Notes under the pieces: generated by a model
What the model saw: the letters and a program-made list of their open reading frames with translations, nothing else
Databases searched by the model: none
Told to the model about the DNA's origin: nothing
Translations under genes and position numbers: made by a program
Shown: positions 7,838 to 16,878 of the stretch, in pieces
Numbering within the stretch: the stretch's first letter is position 1
How the letters are laid out: each line of letters starts with the position of its first letter
DNA from: Tardiphaga sp.
GTDB lineage: Bacteria > Pseudomonadota > Alphaproteobacteria > Rhizobiales > Xanthobacteraceae
Assembly: GCA_014377915.1 (NCBI GenBank)
Contig: JACMOT010000538.1
Location: 1 to 35,948 of the forward strand
DNA length: 35,948 nucleotides
Direction of reading: 5' to 3'

Positions 7838-8673
7838 CAATGCGACATCAGCGTCGGGACCGTCATCGCGTGCAGCATCGCCCGTGTGACCCCGCCGAGA
7901 AGTCGCTCCTGCAGGCGGGAGTGGCCGTATCCGCCCATGACGATCAGATCGATTCCGGCATCCGCCGCAATCGACAGGATGGTCGGCTGGATCTGCCCGC
8001 GATCGGCGTCCATGCGCTCGATACGGACGGTCATTCCATGGCCGGCCAGATACTGCGCCAATGCTGCCGCCGAGGTCGGGGCGGTCGATGCCTGATCTTC
8101 ATTGATGCTGATGATCGTGATGTCGGTGGCGACGTTCAGGAAGGGCATGGCATCGCGGACCGCACGGGCCGCCATCCTGCTGCCGTCCCACGCAATGCCG
8201 ACCCGCTTCAGCGGCAGCGGCCCGCGATGCGTATAGGGCACAAACAGCACCGGGCTCCCCGACCCGAACAGGATGTCGAGTGCGATGGAATTGTCGTAGC
8301 TGTCGTGACTATACTCCGGCTGCGGAACGATCGTGAGATCATACAGCCGCGATGTGGCACTGAGCATCTCGCCCGCCTGCGCCGGATTGGCAATCAAGGA
8401 CTTGCAGGTGTAGGCAATCCCGGCATTGCGGGCCTCCGCCTCGAACACGGCAATGGCGGCTTCCGTGCGGGCCAGCGCGCGCTCGTGCTCCATTTCATAC
8501 ACGGCCGCGACGGCGGTTCCGCCTTCGACGGCGAAGCTGATATTGGCAGACTCGTAACCGATCGAGATGGCGTCAACGCGCGCTCCCAGCGACATCGCGA
8601 CTGAAATCGCGCCATCGGTGATCGGCCTGATCTGTTGCTCGGAAGGCAGGTGGACGAGAATACTCTTGGGCAT
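7837..8673 (-). CDS. Universal stress protein, tandem UspA domains
   Basis: A 278-aa tandem USP starting MPKSILVHLPSEQQIRP. The second domain has LIVMGGYGHSRLQERLLGGVTRAML, the ATP-binding-type G-x2-G-x9-G-(S/T) motif, and the protein ends LMSH. The start is the ATG at 8673 with GGAGAA seven bases upstream; an in-frame ATG five codons earlier has no such site. A perfect FixK-like palindrome lies 72 bases upstream. The stop codon overlaps the start of the K+ channel, a translationally coupled pair. The physical link of a USP with a K+ channel suggests a shared role, perhaps a soluble nucleotide-binding partner for the channel; that is inference. Confidence 0.9.
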   Translation of the reverse strand: MPKSILVHLPSEQQIRPITDGAISVAMSLGARVDAISIGYESANISFAVEGGTAVAAVYEMEHERALARTEAAIAVFEAEARNAGIAYTCKSLIANPAQAGEMLSATSRLYDLTIVPQPEYSHDSYDNSIALDILFGSGSPVLFVPYTHRGPLPLKRVGIAWDGSRMAARAVRDAMPFLNVATDITIISINEDQASTAPTSAAALAQYLAGHGMTVRIERMDADRGQIQPTILSIAADAGIDLIVMGGYGHSRLQERLLGGVTRAMLHAMTVPTLMSH

Positions 8674-8744
8674 GGCGGTTCTCCACATGGTTGGCGGGCG
8701 AGCCCGCGCGGTGGAAATGTTAGATCGGAACGCAAAGCCCTGGG

Positions 8745-8758
8745 TTGACGCACCTCAA
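8745..8758. promoter_or_regulatory. FixK-type box upstream of USP-K+ channel operon
   Basis: TTGACGCACCTCAA matches TTGA-N6-TCAA exactly. It lies in the 87-base gap between the acetate kinase stop (8761) and the USP start (8673). A start site about 41 bases from its centre (near 8710) leaves a leader of about 37 bases. Confidence 0.75.
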
Positions 8759-8760
8759 AA

Positions 8761-9954
8761 TCAGCGTGGATCCAATCGACCGTCCAGCAGATTGGCGCTA
8801 GCCCGGGCGATGGTCGTCTCTTCGCTGGTCGGGATCACGCGGATATCAATATGGCTGGATGCCGCTGCGATGCGGTCGGCCGCATCCGCATTGGCCTGCG
8901 GGTCGATCGCCGCGCCGAGCCAGGCCAGACGGGCGCAGATTCGCGCGCGGATAGTGGCACTGTGTTCGCCGATGCCGCCGGTGAAGACCAGGCAGTCAAG
9001 CCCCTGCAGGCTGACCGCCATCGCCACGATTTCCTTCGCCGCGCGTTCGACAAACAGGTCGACGGCCTCGATCGCATGCGGTTCGTCGCTGGCAACCAGC
9101 ACCCGCATATCCGCCGAAAGTCCGGACACGCCGCGCAGCCCGGACTCATAATATAGAATCTTCTCAAGTTCGTCCGGCGACAGGTCGTGGGCGCGCTGCA
9201 GATAGAGCAACACGCCGGGATCGATGGTGCCACAACGTGTGGCCATCATCAGTCCGTCGAGCGCGGTCAGCCCCATCGTGGTATCGACGCTGGCACCGTT
9301 ACGCAGCGCGCACAGGCTCGATCCACTGCCGAGATGCGCCACCACGGTGCGCTTCTCCGTGAGAGAAGGCGATATCTCCGCCAGGCGTTGCGCGATGAAC
9401 TGGTAGGACAGGCCATGGAAGCCGTAGCGGCGGACGCCCAATCCGTCGAAGCGGCGCGGAATGGCGAAGCGACGGGACAGTGGTCCGAGATCGTGATGGA
9501 ACGCGGTGTCAAAGCAGGCAATCTGCGGCAGTTCAGGCCGCAGCGACATGATCGACCTGATCGGGGAAAGGCAGCGCGGCTGGTGCAGCGGGGCCAATGG
9601 CGTCAGCGCTTGCATCGCCTCAAGCACGGCGTCGTCAATGAATACCGGCGCAACCAGATCCGGACCGCCGTGAACGATGCGATGGCCGATGGCCAGCAGG
9701 TCATCGCTGGCCAGATAGCCATCGACCCAGTTCAGGATGTCATCGAGCAGTCCCGCCTCGTCGTCGCGGTCCGGTTGCTGCTTGTCAAACAGCACCACGC
9801 CATCGCCGTCCTTGATGGTGAGCCGCGGCGTGGCGTCGTGCTCGTCGAGCAGGCCCTTGCACAGCGATTGCGGGCCGGTCGGAAGAATATCGAACAGCCC
9901 GAACTTGATGGTCGTAGAGCCGGCATTGAGGACCAGAATGGCGTCGGGCATCAT
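8761..9954 (-). CDS. ackA: Acetate kinase
   Basis: Converts acetyl phosphate and ADP to acetate and ATP. The protein (397 aa, the family's usual length) shows the ASKHA-fold signatures: VLNAGSTTIKFGLF at the N terminus, IGHRIVHGG with the substrate arginine, CFDTAFH, and the adenosine loop HLGSGSSLCALRNG followed by TMGLTALDGLMMATRCGTIDPG. The start is ambiguous: ATGATG at 9954/9951 or ATG at 9963; 9954 is chosen because GAGAG precedes it. It follows the phosphoketolase by about 35 bases on the same strand, so the acetyl phosphate made by that enzyme is turned directly into ATP. No phosphotransacetylase gene lies in the window, which points to ATP production rather than acetyl-CoA formation. 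It probably shares the FixK-box promoter at 13227. Confidence 0.95.
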   Translation of the reverse strand: MMPDAILVLNAGSTTIKFGLFDILPTGPQSLCKGLLDEHDATPRLTIKDGDGVVLFDKQQPDRDDEAGLLDDILNWVDGYLASDDLLAIGHRIVHGGPDLVAPVFIDDAVLEAMQALTPLAPLHQPRCLSPIRSIMSLRPELPQIACFDTAFHHDLGPLSRRFAIPRRFDGLGVRRYGFHGLSYQFIAQRLAEISPSLTEKRTVVAHLGSGSSLCALRNGASVDTTMGLTALDGLMMATRCGTIDPGVLLYLQRAHDLSPDELEKILYYESGLRGVSGLSADMRVLVASDEPHAIEAVDLFVERAAKEIVAMAVSLQGLDCLVFTGGIGEHSATIRARICARLAWLGAAIDPQANADAADRIAAASSHIDIRVIPTSEETTIARASANLLDGRLDPR

Positions 9955-9989
9955 CGCTCTCATCGGTAGGTCGTCACGGTGGACGAGAT

Positions 9990-12392
9990 CTAGCCGCCGG
10001 ATGGCGCGGCGTCATAGGGCCAGGTCCAGTCACGGATTTCCGGCATGTCTTCGCCGTGGGCGCGAATATAGCGGCTGTGCTCGATCAGGGCGTCACGGAA
10101 CTGCTGCTTGATCGAAGCCGCGGCGACGCCAAGGCTCGGCACGCGTTCGATGACGTCGATCGCCAGATGAAAGCGATCCAGCCGGTTCAGCACCACCATG
10201 TCGAACGGCGTCGTGGTGGTGCCTTCTTCCTCGAAGCCGTGCACATGCATCCGATCGTGATTGGCCCGGCTGTAAGTCAGCCGGTGAATCAGATGCGGGT
10301 AGCCGTGAAAGGCAAAGATCACCGGCTTGTCGCGGGTGAACATGGTGTCGAAATCGCGGTCGCTCAGCCCGTGGGGATGCTGCTCTTTCGGCTGCAGCGT
10401 CATCATGTCAACGACATTGATGACGCGGATGTTCAGATCCGGAACCACCTGGCGCAGCAGGTCCACCGCGGCCAGGGTCTCCAGCGTCGGAACGTCGCCG
10501 CAGCATGCCATCACCACGTCGGGCTCGTTGACGACCCGCTCGGTACCTGCCCAGGGCCAGATACCAATGCCGGCGTCGCAATGGGTAGCAGCCTGGTCCA
10601 TGGTCAGCCATTGCGGCGCCGGTTGCTTGCCGGCAACGATGACATTGATGCGGTCATAGGTACGCAGCACATGGTCCGTGATCCACAGCAGGGTGTTGGC
10701 GTCCGGTGGAAAATAGACGCGAACGATATCAGCCTTCTTGTTGACGACATGGTCGACAAAGCCGGGGTCCTGATGGCTGAAGCCGTTGTGATCCTGGCGC
10801 CAGACATGCGAGGTCAGGAGGTAGTTCAAGGACGCGATCGGCCGGCGCCACGGCAACGCACGGGAGACTTTCAGCCATTTGGCATGCTGGTTGAACATCG
10901 AATCGACGATGTGGATAAAGGCCTCGTAACAGGATATCAGGCCGTGTCGACCGGTGAGCAGGTAGCCTTCGAGCCAACCCTGGCACAGATGCTCGCTGAG
11001 CACTTCCATGACGCGTCCGTCTTGCGCCAGATGCACGTCGTAAGGCTCGATGCCCTCCATCCACTGCCGCTCGGTCACTTCGAACACGGCGTCGAGGCGG
11101 TTCGACGCGGTTTCGTCGGGGCCCATGATACGGAAGTTGCGCGTTTGGGCATTCAGCGTGATCACGTCGCGCAGGAATTTGCCCATCTCGCGGGTGGCCT
11201 CGCCGAGGCTGGCGCCGGGTCTTGCGACGGTCAGCGCATAGTCGCGAAAATCCGGCAGCTTCAGTTCGCGCCGGAGCGTCCCGCCATTGCCATGCGGACT
11301 GGCGCCCATGCGGCGGTCGCCATCGGGGGCCAGTGCCTGCAATTCCGGGCGCAGCCTGCCGGCCTCGTCGAACAGGGTCTCCGGCTGATAGCTGCGCATC
11401 CACGCTTCAAGCAGCCGCAAATGTTCAGGATTGCCTCGCGGATTGCCGATCGGGACCTGATGGGCACGCCAGAACCCCTCGACCTTGAGGCCATCGACTT
11501 CCTTGGGACCGGTCCAGCCCTTCGGACTGCGCAGGATGATCATGGGCCATCGTGGCCGAGCCGCCTGCTTGTCGTGGCGGGCGGCGTTCTGGATCGCATG
11601 AATGCGATCGAAAGCGATTTCGAGCGTGTTGGCCATCAGCCGGTGCATGGTGGCGGGATCGCTGCCCTCGACGAATAGCGGCTCATGGCCGTAGCCGGCG
11701 AACAGATCGCGCAGCTCCTCATCCGACATGCGGGCGAGGATGGTCGGGTTGGCAATCTTGTAGCCGTTCAGGTGCAGGATCGGCAGCACCGCGCCATCAT
11801 GGAGCGGATTGAGGAATTTGTTGGAGTGCCAGGAGGCCGCGAGCGCGCCGGTCTCGGCCTCGCCGTCGCCGATCACACAAGCGACCGTGAGGTCCGGATT
11901 GTCGAAGGCCGCGCCATAGGCGTGCACCAGCGCATAGCCCAGTTCGCCACCCTCATGGATCGAACCCGGGGTCTCCGGCGCGGCGTGGCTGGGAATGCCG
12001 CCGGGAAACGAGAATTGCCGGAACAGCTTCTGCAGGCCGTCGGCGTCACGGCTGATATCGGGATAGATCTCGCTATAGGTGCCTTCGAGATAGGTGTTGG
12101 CTACCATTCCCGGGCCGCCATGGCCGGGGCCACAGACATAGAGCAAGCTCAGGTCGCGGGCACGGATCAACCGGTTGAGATGGGCGTAGATGAAATTCAG
12201 GCCGGGCGTTGTGCCCCAATGACCGAGCAGCCGCGGCTTGATGTGTTCTCGCCGCAGCGGCTCGCGGAGCAGCGGGTTGTCCAACAGATAGATCTGGCCA
12301 ACCGACAGATAATTGGCGGCCCGCCAGTAGCGGTTGATCAGGTCGATTTCATCATCGCTCAACGCGGAAATTCCAGGCGAAACATCGAGCAT
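9990..12392 (-). CDS. xfp: Xylulose-5-phosphate/fructose-6-phosphate phosphoketolase
   Basis: A thiamine-diphosphate enzyme that cleaves xylulose 5-phosphate (and often fructose 6-phosphate) with phosphate to acetyl phosphate plus glyceraldehyde 3-phosphate or erythrose 4-phosphate. The 800-aa protein has the family signatures [11 protein letters not shown] (about residues 59-69), [10 protein letters not shown] with [10 protein letters not shown], and the TPP-binding [18 protein letters not shown]. The start is the ATG at 12392 (MLDVSPGI) with GAGG six bases upstream; the frame stays open 38 codons further, but that part overlaps the CBS gene and looks non-coding. It sits between a CBS-BON gene (38-base gap) and ackA, forming a unit that yields ATP from pentose phosphates without oxygen. 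A perfect FixK-like box precedes the unit. Confidence 0.96.
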   Translation of the reverse strand: MLDVSPGISALSDDEIDLINRYWRAANYLSVGQIYLLDNPLLREPLRREHIKPRLLGHWGTTPGLNFIYAHLNRLIRARDLSLLYVCGPGHGGPGMVANTYLEGTYSEIYPDISRDADGLQKLFRQFSFPGGIPSHAAPETPGSIHEGGELGYALVHAYGAAFDNPDLTVACVIGDGEAETGALAASWHSNKFLNPLHDGAVLPILHLNGYKIANPTILARMSDEELRDLFAGYGHEPLFVEGSDPATMHRLMANTLEIAFDRIHAIQNAARHDKQAARPRWPMIILRSPKGWTGPKEVDGLKVEGFWRAHQVPIGNPRGNPEHLRLLEAWMRSYQPETLFDEAGRLRPELQALAPDGDRRMGASPHGNGGTLRRELKLPDFRDYALTVARPGASLGEATREMGKFLRDVITLNAQTRNFRIMGPDETASNRLDAVFEVTERQWMEGIEPYDVHLAQDGRVMEVLSEHLCQGWLEGYLLTGRHGLISCYEAFIHIVDSMFNQHAKWLKVSRALPWRRPIASLNYLLTSHVWRQDHNGFSHQDPGFVDHVVNKKADIVRVYFPPDANTLLWITDHVLRTYDRINVIVAGKQPAPQWLTMDQAATHCDAGIGIWPWAGTERVVNEPDVVMACCGDVPTLETLAAVDLLRQVVPDLNIRVINVVDMMTLQPKEQHPHGLSDRDFDTMFTRDKPVIFAFHGYPHLIHRLTYSRANHDRMHVHGFEEEGTTTTPFDMVVLNRLDRFHLAIDVIERVPSLGVAAASIKQQFRDALIEHSRYIRAHGEDMPEIRDWTWPYDAAPSGG

Positions 12393-12430
12393 TCGGACCT
12401 CGTGTGCTGTAATGAAACCGGTCTGGGATT

Positions 12431-13162
12431 CTAACGGGCCTCGGAAGCCTTCTTTTCGTCTTCCGCCGAGACAAGATACATTCCCGACATCGGCTCGACC
12501 CAGCAAAGATGGTCGTGGACTTCTTTAACGCCTTCCACGGCCTCCGCTGCGACAATGGACGCGGCGCGGGAACGTTCCTCCGTAATCACACCATCGAGAT
12601 GAGCGATGCCGTTACGCACCACGACATTGAGACCGAACGGCGCCCAATCCTTGTTGGTAATCGCGGCGATCACCCGGTTGCGAATATGATCGTCGTCGGC
12701 GGTGGGGTCGGGCACGTCGCGGGCGAGGGCCGCAACGGCCTGCAGCAGGTTTGAACGCGAGACGATGCCGACGATCTGACCGTCGTTCATGACCGGCAGG
12801 CGCTTGACGTTATTGTTCTCCATCAGCAGCACGATATCTTCCAGGGATGTCTGCTCGGTGACGGTCAGTGGATTTGGCGTCATGATTTCGCCGATCTTGC
12901 GGCCCTGCGCGCGGACATAGTCGGCGGCCGCGGCGCCGGGCCCGAGCAGAAACCTGAGCCAGCGACCGCGCTTGCGCTGTGTGCCGATTTCGACGCGGCG
13001 TACGAAGTCGCCCTCTGAGATAATTCCGACCAGAACGCCCTGATGGTCCATCACCGGCATCCCGCTGATGTGATGGTGAAGCATCATGTTGGCGGCCTCG
13101 ATGATGGAGGTCTCTGGGGTGACCGTGATGACGTTTCGGGTCATGATCTGATGCGCGCGCAT
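12431..13162 (-). CDS. CBS-domain pair with C-terminal BON domain (paralogue 2)
   Basis: A 243-aa protein beginning [19 protein letters not shown]. It has two CBS repeats ([47 protein letters not shown]) and a BON domain (about 155-220, [15 protein letters not shown]). The start is the ATG at 13162, served by GGAG six bases upstream; an ATG four codons earlier would contain that site within its own codons, and the paralogue at 5796-6518 starts at the same MRAHQIM. It is first in the probable CBS-xfp-ackA operon behind a perfect FixK-like box. CBS pairs usually bind AMP/ADP/ATP; being co-transcribed with an ATP-yielding pathway suggests an energy-status sensor, which is inference. Confidence 0.9.
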   Translation of the reverse strand: MRAHQIMTRNVITVTPETSIIEAANMMLHHHISGMPVMDHQGVLVGIISEGDFVRRVEIGTQRKRGRWLRFLLGPGAAAADYVRAQGRKIGEIMTPNPLTVTEQTSLEDIVLLMENNNVKRLPVMNDGQIVGIVSRSNLLQAVAALARDVPDPTADDDHIRNRVIAAITNKDWAPFGLNVVVRNGIAHLDGVITEERSRAASIVAAEAVEGVKEVHDHLCWVEPMSGMYLVSAEDEKKASEAR

Positions 13163-13226
13163 CTGGTACTCCATGGTCGCTGGCTGATGCCGGGATTCGA
13201 GTTACCCGAACCGGCGGCCGGCGCGG

Positions 13227-13240
13227 TTGAGGCAGGTCAA
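13227..13240. promoter_or_regulatory. FixK-type box upstream of CBS-xfp-ackA operon
   Basis: TTGAGGCAGGTCAA matches TTGA-N6-TCAA exactly. It is squeezed into the 90-base gap between fixK (stop 13253) and the CBS-BON start (13162). A start site near 13192 leaves a 30-base leader with the ribosome binding site. Confidence 0.78.
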
Positions 13241-13252
13241 TCGCGCCGTGTG

Positions 13253-13948
13253 TCAGGCGTTGATATCCCGCAGCCACTGCCGCTTCCGGATCACGATCTG
13301 GCGCGCGCCGGAAAAATCCAGCACGCCCTTCTCGCTCAACATCGATAGCGCGCGGGATACCGTCTCAAGCGTGAGTCCGAGATAGTCGCCGATATCGCGA
13401 CGGCACATCGGCAGCGCCACCATCGAGGCGGCGGCCAGACGACGGTCCATCTCGAGCAGAAAGGCGGCGACGCGTTCCATCGCAGTCTTGCAGCCGAGCA
13501 GCAACATATGATCCTCGGCATGGCGCAACTCGCCCGATGTGACATTCCACAGCGCGCAGGCCACCTGCACATCGACCTTCGCTGCGTTTTCCAGGCCGCG
13601 GCGCTGGATCAGCCGGACTTCCGTCGCGCAGATCGCCTCCGCGGTGACGCGGTGATGCGAGCCATACTCAAGTCCGAAAATATCGCCCGGAAGGTGAAAG
13701 GATCCGATCTGGCGTCGACCGTCGGAGAGTAGCTTGTAGGTCCGTACCGCGCCGTGGACGACCTGGTAGACATAATCCGTGGGTTCATCCTCCCCGAAGA
13801 TTTCCTCTTCCTTCTGATACCGGAAGGTGGTCGCGGCCAGGCTGGCGAGCCCCATCACGGTACCGAACTGATCGGCCGCGGGAGCCAGACACGGCGGCTG
13901 CGCCAGCAAGGCATTCGATTCGGTGGTTGCGACTGAATGTGTGAGCAT
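13253..13948 (-). CDS. fixK: FixK-type CRP/FNR transcription regulator
   Basis: A 231-aa CRP/FNR-family activator. The beta-roll sensor domain (about residues 40-125) has no N-terminal cysteine cluster of the FNR [4Fe-4S] type, so it should not sense oxygen directly. The C-terminal helix-turn-helix (CRRDIGDYLGLTLETVSRAL) has the E--SR recognition pattern that reads TTGA/TCAA half sites. Cys182, at the start of that region, matches the redox-sensitive cysteine reported for Bradyrhizobium FixK2. The start ATG (13948) has GGGAG eight bases upstream. Upstream lie a receiver gene, fixJ and fixL, the Bradyrhizobium FixK2 arrangement, so FixJ is the expected activator; a symmetric element at 14015-14036 is a candidate site. 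Predicted to control the nine TTGA-N6-(T/G)CAA promoters in this window. Confidence 0.95.
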   Translation of the reverse strand: MLTHSVATTESNALLAQPPCLAPAADQFGTVMGLASLAATTFRYQKEEEIFGEDEPTDYVYQVVHGAVRTYKLLSDGRRQIGSFHLPGDIFGLEYGSHHRVTAEAICATEVRLIQRRGLENAAKVDVQVACALWNVTSGELRHAEDHMLLLGCKTAMERVAAFLLEMDRRLAAASMVALPMCRRDIGDYLGLTLETVSRALSMLSEKGVLDFSGARQIVIRKRQWLRDINA

Positions 13949-14014
13949 TGGTCATCTCCCGATTGGATGACCGTTTTTGGCAGGGCCGGGCGCTCGCCGC
14001 TATTTGGTCGCATC

Positions 14015-14040
14015 ACTTAAGGGCTTCCCCCTAAGTAGGT
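14015..14040. promoter_or_regulatory. Symmetric element in fixK promoter, candidate FixJ site
   Basis: ACTTAAGGG (14015-14023) and CCCCTAAGT (14028-14036) form an inverted repeat with one mismatch and a four-base spacer. The right arm continues as CTAAGTAGGT, close to the CTAAGTAG / GTAMGTAG motif described for FixJ-dependent fixK and nifA promoters. The centre is about 77 bases before the fixK start (13948). FixJ binding is inferred from the motif and gene order. Confidence 0.5.
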
Positions 14041-14062
14041 TTACGGAGGCTGCCGCGGCGGA

Positions 14063-14458
14063 TCATAACGGCATCGCCCGCGCGGAAAGGTGGTCGTGGA
14101 TGTGGGAAACCAGGCTTTCCTCGATATGGGGCTTCAGCAATACCTGCTGGATACCCGCGGCAGCCGCCTTGACGAAAATCGAATTATCCGGAAATCCGGT
14201 AACAAGAATGATCGGCGCCATGCTGCCGCGGCGGCGCAGCTGTTCCGCGACCTTGAGGCCGTCGATGCCCGGCATTTTATAATCGACTACGACGCAATCG
14301 AACAGGTTCTGCTCCGCCCAATCCAGCATGGCGGCGGGATTTCGAAACGAGCAAACGGCAAAGCCATGAGTCTCCAACAAAAATTGCAGCGAACTCAGGA
14401 CTGCTGAATCGTCATCCAGCACCAGTATGGTCGCCTTCAAGGGGGCATTAACAGTCAA
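14063..14458 (-). CDS. Single-domain response regulator (receiver only)
   Basis: A stand-alone receiver domain of 131 aa with the acidic triad DDD (15-17), phospho-acceptor Asp59 (VVVDYKMPGIDG), the switch Thr in ILVTG and the Lys in LLKPH; no output domain follows. The start is a TTG at 14458 preceded by GATGAGAG. A TTG at 14530 overlapping the fixJ stop would also keep the frame, but a perfect FixK-like box (14517-14530) covers that position, and a start site about 41 bases downstream (near 14482) falls just before 14458, which favours the shorter form. Bradyrhizobium has a receiver gene in the same place between fixJ and fixK2. It could act as a phosphate sink or partner for FixL or another kinase; its role is not evident from sequence. 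Confidence 0.88.
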   Translation of the reverse strand: MTVNAPLKATILVLDDDSAVLSSLQFLLETHGFAVCSFRNPAAMLDWAEQNLFDCVVVDYKMPGIDGLKVAEQLRRRGSMAPIILVTGFPDNSIFVKAAAAGIQQVLLKPHIEESLVSHIHDHLSARAMPL

Positions 14459-14516
14459 GCTCTCATCCCACGTATAGGTCGGGGAGACGATTCTACCCCG
14501 CTTCCAAGGCGTGCAG

Positions 14517-14530
14517 TTGATCTGCCTCAA
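14517..14530. promoter_or_regulatory. FixK-type box overlapping the fixJ stop codon
   Basis: TTGATCTGCCTCAA matches TTGA-N6-TCAA exactly and covers the last codons and stop of fixJ (TGA at 14529-14527). It points to a separate FixK-activated promoter for the receiver gene inside the fixLJ transcript, and perhaps read-through into fixK itself. Confidence 0.72.
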
Positions 14531-15144
14531 CCATCGAGAATTCCAGCGCGTAGTGCCAGCCGCACCAGTTCCGAGAGGCTGCGGGCCTGCATTTTGGTCA
14601 TGACATTGGCGCGGTAGACCTCGATGGTTCGCGGGCTGATGTCGTAGTCCCGGGCGATCAGCTTGTTGGACAGCCCGGCGACCAGCCCGTTCATGACTTG
14701 CCGCTCGCGCTGGCTCAGTCCGGCAACGCGTGCCGCCAGATCGCTGGCCATGTTCTTGGTCTTTGCGCTGTCCTCGCCCTGCTTGAAAGCGGTGTGGATC
14801 GCTCCGATCAGCCGCTCGTCCTCGAATGGCTTTTCCAGAAAATCCAAAGCACCGAGCTTGATCGCCTCGACAGCCAACGGGATATCGCCATGGCCTGTCA
14901 TGATGATGATGGGAAGGTCCGCACGCTTTGTTTTCAGTTCTCGCAGCAGGTCCATGCCGTTGATGCCGGGCATCCGGATGTCCGACACCACGCAGCCGAA
15001 CTTTATTGCCGGCAGCTTCTCCAGAAATACGGGCGCGGACTCGAACAGCGTGACCGAAAATCCGGCCGATTCCAGCAAAAACTCCAGCGAGTCCCGCATC
15101 GCCGGGTCGTCGTCAATGACGTAGACGGTATCTTCAGGTGACAT
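14527..15144 (-). CDS. fixJ: FixJ response regulator (receiver + LuxR-type HTH)
   Basis: A 205-aa NarL/FixJ-family activator, the family's usual length. The receiver (1-120) has DDD at 11-13, the phospho-acceptor Asp55 ([12 protein letters not shown]), Thr in IIMTGHGD and Lys in LEKPF. After a linker ([16 protein letters not shown]), the LuxR-type helix-turn-helix reads [19 protein letters not shown] and [17 protein letters not shown]. It accepts phosphate from FixL at low oxygen and activates fixK. The start ATG (15144) overlaps the end of fixL by 11 bases, so the two are translationally coupled. The frame is open further upstream inside fixL, but that part is not FixJ sequence. Confidence 0.97.
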   Translation of the reverse strand: MSPEDTVYVIDDDPAMRDSLEFLLESAGFSVTLFESAPVFLEKLPAIKFGCVVSDIRMPGINGMDLLRELKTKRADLPIIIMTGHGDIPLAVEAIKLGALDFLEKPFEDERLIGAIHTAFKQGEDSAKTKNMASDLAARVAGLSQRERQVMNGLVAGLSNKLIARDYDISPRTIEVYRANVMTKMQARSLSELVRLALRAGILDG

Positions 15145-16651
15145 GAACAAGGTCCTGGGAAGCCGCGGCGGGCAGGGTGAAACGGAAAGTGGCGCCGCCC
15201 GAGGTATTTGTTTCGGCCCACATTCTTCCGCCATGTGCCTCGACGATCGATCGGCTGATCGAAAGGCCGACGCCCATTCCGGTCGACTTGGTTGTAAAGA
15301 ATGTCTGAAACAGCTTGGCCGCCGTTTCATCGCTAAAGCCGCTTCCGGTATCGGAAACAGCGATTTCCACCATATCATCCGGGGCGACCGAGTTGGTGAT
15401 GGAAAGTTCCTGTCGCGGCGCGTTGTGCATGGCCTCCAATCCGTTGCGAAACAGATTGACCAGGACCTGCTGGATCTGGACGCGGTCGACGACAACGCGG
15501 TCAAATCGGGCGTCGAGGTGGAATCGCAGCATCACGCCCTGCTCACGGGAGCCGGTCAGGCCGAGTGCCCCGGCTTCCTCGACGAGCTTTGCAAGGCTTT
15601 CGACGCGCTTCTCGGATTCGTCGCGAGAGACGAAATCCCGCAGCCGGCGAATGATCTGACCCGCGCGAACGGCCTGCTCGGCGGCTTTATGCAGCGCGTT
15701 CTCGATTCGCGCGCGATTGGGGTCCGTGCTTGCCTCAAGCAAGCGGCGTGAGCCGTTCATGTAATTGCTGATCGAGGCCAGCGGCTGGTTCAGTTCGTGG
15801 GCGAGCGCCGAGGCCATCTCACCCATCGCGCTCAAGCGCGACATGTGGATCAGTTCGGACTGCAATTCCTGCATTTTCGCCTGGGTCTGCTGTTGCTCGG
15901 TGAGGTCGCGAATGAATCCGGTGAAATAGCGCTCGCCGCCGGATTGCATCTCGCCGATCGATAGATGCATCGGAAACGCGGTGCCGTCACGGCGGCTGCC
16001 GGTCACAATTCGTCCAACACCGATGATGTGCCGCTCCAGCGTCGACTCATAACGCTTGAGATAGCCGTCATGGCGGGTGCGATCCGGATCCGGCATCAGG
16101 ATGCTGACATTCTGGCCGATCGCTTCGCGCCCGGTGTAGCCGAACATGCGTTCGGCGGCCGAACTGAATGATTGTATCGCACCCATCGCATCGATCACGA
16201 TCATCGCATCCGGGATGGTGTCGAGGATCGAGCGTAAATGGGCCTCCCGGGTTCGTAAGGCGACCTCCTGCCGCTTCTGCTCGTCGATATCAAGCACTAC
16301 ACCGCTGAACACCGCCGGCCTCCCATCCTCGCCGGCAATGATCCCGCCCCGGGCGCGAATCCAGTGGGGGCCGGCTGGCTGCCGGATGACCTGGCACTCA
16401 ATGTCGAAATCGCAGCCGGTCTCGATGCATCGCTGGATAGCAAGTTCGGTGCGCTCGCGATCAAGCGGCTCGAGCAGCGAGAGAAAGCGTGCGTAATCGA
16501 CTGGGTCCGAATCCGAGAGTCCAAATAGCGAGCGGGTAACGGAGGACCAGCCCAATTGCCCTGTCAAAAGGTCAAGCTCCCACGTGCCGATGCCCGACAT
16601 GGCGTAGCCGCGTTCCGAATTGTTGCCCTGTGGTCCTGCTTGATGCTTCAA
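15134..16651 (-). CDS. fixL: FixL oxygen-sensing haem PAS histidine kinase
   Basis: A soluble 505-aa kinase, the length I recall for Bradyrhizobium FixL. It has an N-terminal PAS (about 20-125), a haem-binding PAS (about 135-255) with proximal His194 in RTRHDGY and the distal-pocket Arg214 in GVGRIVTG, then a dimerisation/phosphorylation helix with His285 ([16 protein letters not shown]) and an HATPase_c domain with N (LFRNGLEAM), DTGSGF and [11 protein letters not shown] motifs. There are no transmembrane segments, unlike S. meliloti FixL. O2 binding to the haem turns the kinase off; at low oxygen it phosphorylates FixJ. The start is a TTG at 16651 after GGGAGGA (11-base spacing), or the ATG at codon 18. 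The gene overlaps fixJ downstream and is divergent from a CBS gene. Confidence 0.97.
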   Translation of the reverse strand: MKHQAGPQGNNSERGYAMSGIGTWELDLLTGQLGWSSVTRSLFGLSDSDPVDYARFLSLLEPLDRERTELAIQRCIETGCDFDIECQVIRQPAGPHWIRARGGIIAGEDGRPAVFSGVVLDIDEQKRQEVALRTREAHLRSILDTIPDAMIVIDAMGAIQSFSSAAERMFGYTGREAIGQNVSILMPDPDRTRHDGYLKRYESTLERHIIGVGRIVTGSRRDGTAFPMHLSIGEMQSGGERYFTGFIRDLTEQQQTQAKMQELQSELIHMSRLSAMGEMASALAHELNQPLASISNYMNGSRRLLEASTDPNRARIENALHKAAEQAVRAGQIIRRLRDFVSRDESEKRVESLAKLVEEAGALGLTGSREQGVMLRFHLDARFDRVVVDRVQIQQVLVNLFRNGLEAMHNAPRQELSITNSVAPDDMVEIAVSDTGSGFSDETAAKLFQTFFTTKSTGMGVGLSISRSIVEAHGGRMWAETNTSGGATFRFTLPAAASQDLVHVT

Positions 16652-16769
16652 ACTGCTGCTTTCCTCCCGGTCGCACCGGTATCCCCTGAAGATTTAGCAT
16701 GCCCTGATGGCCCGCCGCTACCTGCAGCATAGCCCTGAACAGGGTCCCGCGCTCCGGAAGCTTCGTTGT

Positions 16770-16783
16770 TTGACCTCGATCAA
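16770..16783. promoter_or_regulatory. FixK-type box between divergent fixL and CBS gene
   Basis: TTGACCTCGATCAA matches TTGA-N6-TCAA exactly. It lies 119 bases upstream of fixL and 95 bases upstream of the plus-strand CBS gene. A plus-strand start site near 16818 would suit the CBS gene; a minus-strand one near 16735 would place fixLJ under FixK feedback. The sequence cannot decide between them. Confidence 0.7.
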
Positions 16784-16878
16784 CAGCGCCGCCCTCCCGA
16801 CATGCTGGACTGTCCGGCATTAGGATGAGCCGCCGGCATAGCTCTATCGGCTGATCCACAAGACATGGGATCATAGTC

